64,000 bases of DNA from CALVLD01 sp964467585 (GTDB lineage Bacteria > Bacillota > Clostridia > Christensenellales > CAG-138): contig CAYXRF010000010.1 in assembly GCA_964467585.1 (NCBI GenBank), positions 19,695-83,694 of the forward strand, written 5' to 3'. Shown here in pieces: positions 62,330 through 64,000 of this stretch. The notes under the pieces were generated by a model. It searched no databases, was not told the origin of the DNA, and was given only the letters and a program-made list of their open reading frames with translations. The translations under genes were made by a program, and so were the position numbers. Position 1 is the stretch's first letter. Every line of letters begins with the position of its first letter.

Positions 62330-63319
62330 ATGAAAGCGCATAACGATTTTCCGCTGCAATTCACACATGAGTTCCCCGTTTTGCTGGCGCCTATGGCGGG
62401 AGTTACCGACCATTGCTTTCGCAGGCTTTGCAAGCTTTGCGGCTGTGATTTGACCTACACTGAAATGGTCAGCGCTAAGGGGCTTTATTACGGCAGCAAA
62501 AAAACTCATTCGATGATTCGCGTTGCCGATGAGGAACGTCCGTGCGCCATTCAGCTGTTTGGCAGCGAACCTGATGTTATGGCGCACACAACCGATTTTC
62601 TCTGCAGCGAATACAGCGGAATGCTTGCGCTGATTGATATCAATTGCGGATGTCCCGCGCACAAAATAACCGCCAATGGTGAAGGCTCCGCGCTTATGCG
62701 CGATATCCCGCGTGCCGCAAGCGTAATATCATCCGTTGTTAAAGCCTCATCGCTTCCTGTCAGCGTTAAATTTCGCAAGGGGTGGGACGATTCAAGCGTT
62801 AACGCTGTTGAGTTTGCCCGTATGTGTGAGGACTGCGGCGCAAAAATGCTGGCCATTCATGGGCGCACGCGTGAACAGCTCTACTCGGGCGCTGCCGATT
62901 GGGATATCATTCGCCGTGTCGTTGACGCTGTTTCTATACCCGTAATCGGCAACGGCGATGTTTTCAGCGGCGGCGACGCCTTGCGTATCGCGGCGCAAAC
63001 AGGCTGCGCGGGCATTATGGCTGCACGCGGCGCGGAGGGCAACCCATTCCTGTTTTCGGAAATTCGTGCCGCTCTGGACGGACTGCCGTATACTCCGCCC
63101 AACGATGCACAACGCATTGACATGGCTATTCGTCACGCGCAAAGCTTTCTTGCCGAGCGTGAGCCTGCGCTTTTTCCCGAGCTGCGCAAGCATATGGCAT
63201 GGTACACCCACGGTATGCGCGGCGCGACCGAATTTCGCCGCGACGTCAACAGCGCACGTTCCGGCGCGGAGCTGCTTTGTCTTTTAGAAAATTTCAAACA
63301 AAAAATCAGCATTGCTTGA
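62330..63319 (+). CDS. dusB: tRNA-dihydrouridine synthase
   Basis: The 329-residue flavoprotein reduces uridine in tRNA. It shows the FMN-site start LLAPMAGVTDHCFRRLC, the substrate-side segment DINCGCPAHKI with the catalytic Cys (near 108), then KFRKGWDD, AIHGRTREQLYSG and the phosphate-binding NGDVFSG. The subfamily call to DusB follows from the general layout and should be treated as likely, not certain. It lies 3 bases after the membrane protein gene. Its stop codon lies within the -35 element of the greA promoter. Confidence 0.93.
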   Translation: MKAHNDFPLQFTHEFPVLLAPMAGVTDHCFRRLCKLCGCDLTYTEMVSAKGLYYGSKKTHSMIRVADEERPCAIQLFGSEPDVMAHTTDFLCSEYSGMLALIDINCGCPAHKITANGEGSALMRDIPRAASVISSVVKASSLPVSVKFRKGWDDSSVNAVEFARMCEDCGAKMLAIHGRTREQLYSGAADWDIIRRVVDAVSIPVIGNGDVFSGGDALRIAAQTGCAGIMAARGAEGNPFLFSEIRAALDGLPYTPPNDAQRIDMAIRHAQSFLAEREPALFPELRKHMAWYTHGMRGATEFRRDVNSARSGAELLCLLENFKQKISIA

Positions 63320-63344
63320 CAACTGTCGGCCGCTTGCATATAAT
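63316..63344 (+). promoter_or_regulatory. Consensus promoter of greA, overlapping the dusB stop
   Basis: TTGACA (63316-63321) and TATAAT (63339-63344) are perfect consensus hexamers, 17 bases apart. The TGA stop of dusB (63317-63319) lies inside the -35 element. The leader contains a short stem (ACCTG with CAGGT). Confidence 0.8.
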
Positions 63345-63407
63345 GCCCTGTAAACACCTGATGTTTTTGTGGTGTGCAGGTTCTTAATAACGAAAGGATG
63401 TAATAAT

Positions 63408-63878
63408 ATGGCAGAGGTACATCTCAGTCCCGAGGGAGCGAAGACGCTTGAGGCGAAGCTTGAGCATTTGAAGAATGTTCGCAGAACAGAGATTGCGGAG
63501 CTGATTTCGGTTGCGCGCTCGTTTGGCGATTTGAGCGAAAACGCGGAGTATGACGCCGCCAAGCTTGAACAGGCAAAAAACGAATACGAGATTGCCGAGA
63601 TCGAAGCTATGCTGCGCAACGCGGTCATTATCAATGAATCCGAAATAGATCTTTCAACCGTTGACGTTGGTCTTACGGTTCGCATTCGTAATATCACTAT
63701 GGGCTTTGAGGATGAGTACCAAATCGTAGGTATCGCCGAAGCCGATCCGTTCCAAAAGCGTATTTCCAATGATTCCCCCGTCGGACATGGGCTTATCGGA
63801 CATAAGGTCGGCGAAATTGTCGATATCGAAACCCCCGGCGGTCTCTATCGCTTTGAAATACTCGATATCAAAAAGTAA
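63408..63878 (+). CDS. greA: Transcription elongation factor GreA
   Basis: The 156-residue factor rescues backtracked RNA polymerase. It has the coiled-coil N-terminal domain with the acidic tip segment FGDLSENAEYDAAK (near 43-56, holding the Asp/Glu pair), and the C-terminal FKBP-like globular domain with VRIRN, DEYQIVG, ISNDSPVGHGLIGHKVGE and ending LDIKK. The start ATG 63408 is chosen since GAAAGGATG lies ahead. It has its own consensus promoter at 63316-63344. Confidence 0.96.
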   Translation: MAEVHLSPEGAKTLEAKLEHLKNVRRTEIAELISVARSFGDLSENAEYDAAKLEQAKNEYEIAEIEAMLRNAVIINESEIDLSTVDVGLTVRIRNITMGFEDEYQIVGIAEADPFQKRISNDSPVGHGLIGHKVGEIVDIETPGGLYRFEILDIKK

Positions 63879-63905
63879 TCCTCGCTTTGCATACGTTGCA
63901 CGCAG

Positions 63906-63955
63906 GGTACGGTTGGGCACGATTGGGTGCGGTTGGGTACGATTGGGTACGATTG
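63906..63955 (+). repeat. Five 10-bp tandem repeats after greA
   Basis: Five units of the form GGTACGATTG occur at 63906-63915, 63916-63925, 63926-63935, 63936-63945 and 63946-63955; the last two are identical and the others differ at one or two bases. No reading frame uses them convincingly. Confidence 0.85.
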
Positions 63956-63983
63956 GAAACTGCTTTTTGAAAAAAGCGTTTCC
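63955..63983 (+). terminator. Hairpin after the repeat, possible terminator of greA
   Basis: GGAAAC-T-GCTTTTT (63955-63968) pairs with AAAAAGC-GTTTCC (63971-63983) with a single bulged T and a two-base loop. No T-run follows within the window, so terminator function is not certain. Confidence 0.5.
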
Positions 63984-64000
63984 AAGCCTTCCGAAAAACT

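Overview
The window looks like chromosome from an anaerobic, low-oxygen-lifestyle Bacillota of the class Clostridia (G+C roughly one half, judged by eye). The indications are an electron-bifurcating type [FeFe] hydrogenase locus, an oxygen-independent ribonucleotide reductase, an Agr-type peptide quorum-sensing locus with a LytTR regulator, diaminopimelate epimerase, ScpAB, dockerin-bearing secreted proteins and consensus sigma-A style promoters (TTGACA-17-TATAAT). I see no tRNA, rRNA, CRISPR array, phage gene or transposase.

Layout. 1-1.5 kb: M20 peptidase of the YgeY type and the first codons of the next gene. 1.5-5.6 kb: nrdD (with a fused glutaredoxin-like tail), a thioredoxin reductase-like gene and a cysteine-rich small protein, preceded by four evenly spaced NrdR-box-like sites. 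5.6-8.8 kb: zinc-ribbon membrane protein with an octapeptide repeat, then the M50 protease-scpA-scpB operon. 8.9-16.4 kb: an exonuclease/phosphatase-fold protein with an MFS transporter, a secreted vWA-dockerin protein, a MarR/MATE pair, and a divergent Crp-Fnr regulator/ferredoxin pair. 16.7-19.8 kb: Agr quorum-sensing locus (histidine kinase, LytTR regulator, AgrB on the minus strand; a divergent AgrD prepeptide on the plus strand that carries a one-base frameshift). 20.2-24.5 kb: flavodoxin, ComEC-like MBL hydrolase, YhhN protein, and a conserved NifU-like/GGGtGRT pair of unknown function. 24.8-33.3 kb: a ten-gene minus-strand hydrogenase operon (hydC, DRTGG, anti-sigma-type ATPase, sensor-like hydrogenase, DRTGG, PHP, HATPase, small 2Fe-2S protein, hydB, hydA). 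33.5-40.5 kb: AEC transporter, RsiV-like lipoprotein, gltX, aldehyde dehydrogenase, a hypothetical gene and a TetR regulator. 40.6-49.3 kb (minus strand): DUF4956, VTC-domain protein, CCA-adding enzyme, gyrA, gyrB, recF. 49.5-64 kb: three lipoproteins or secreted proteins including a second dockerin protein and an RCC1-repeat lipoprotein, DegV/GNAT, plsX, an ArsR-type regulator, and a dapF-TSCPD-hypothetical-dusB cluster followed by greA under its own consensus promoter.

How it works together. The hydrogenase locus combines the catalytic subunits (HydA, HydB, HydC) with a full set of signalling-type proteins, which suggests that hydrogenase expression or activity is tuned by an H2 or redox sensor. 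The Agr locus has all four functions (precursor, processing, kinase, regulator), but the precursor needs one extra A to be read from its ATG. The nrdD region seems to be controlled as a dNTP-supply regulon by NrdR. These assignments rest on motif recognition only; no database search was possible.
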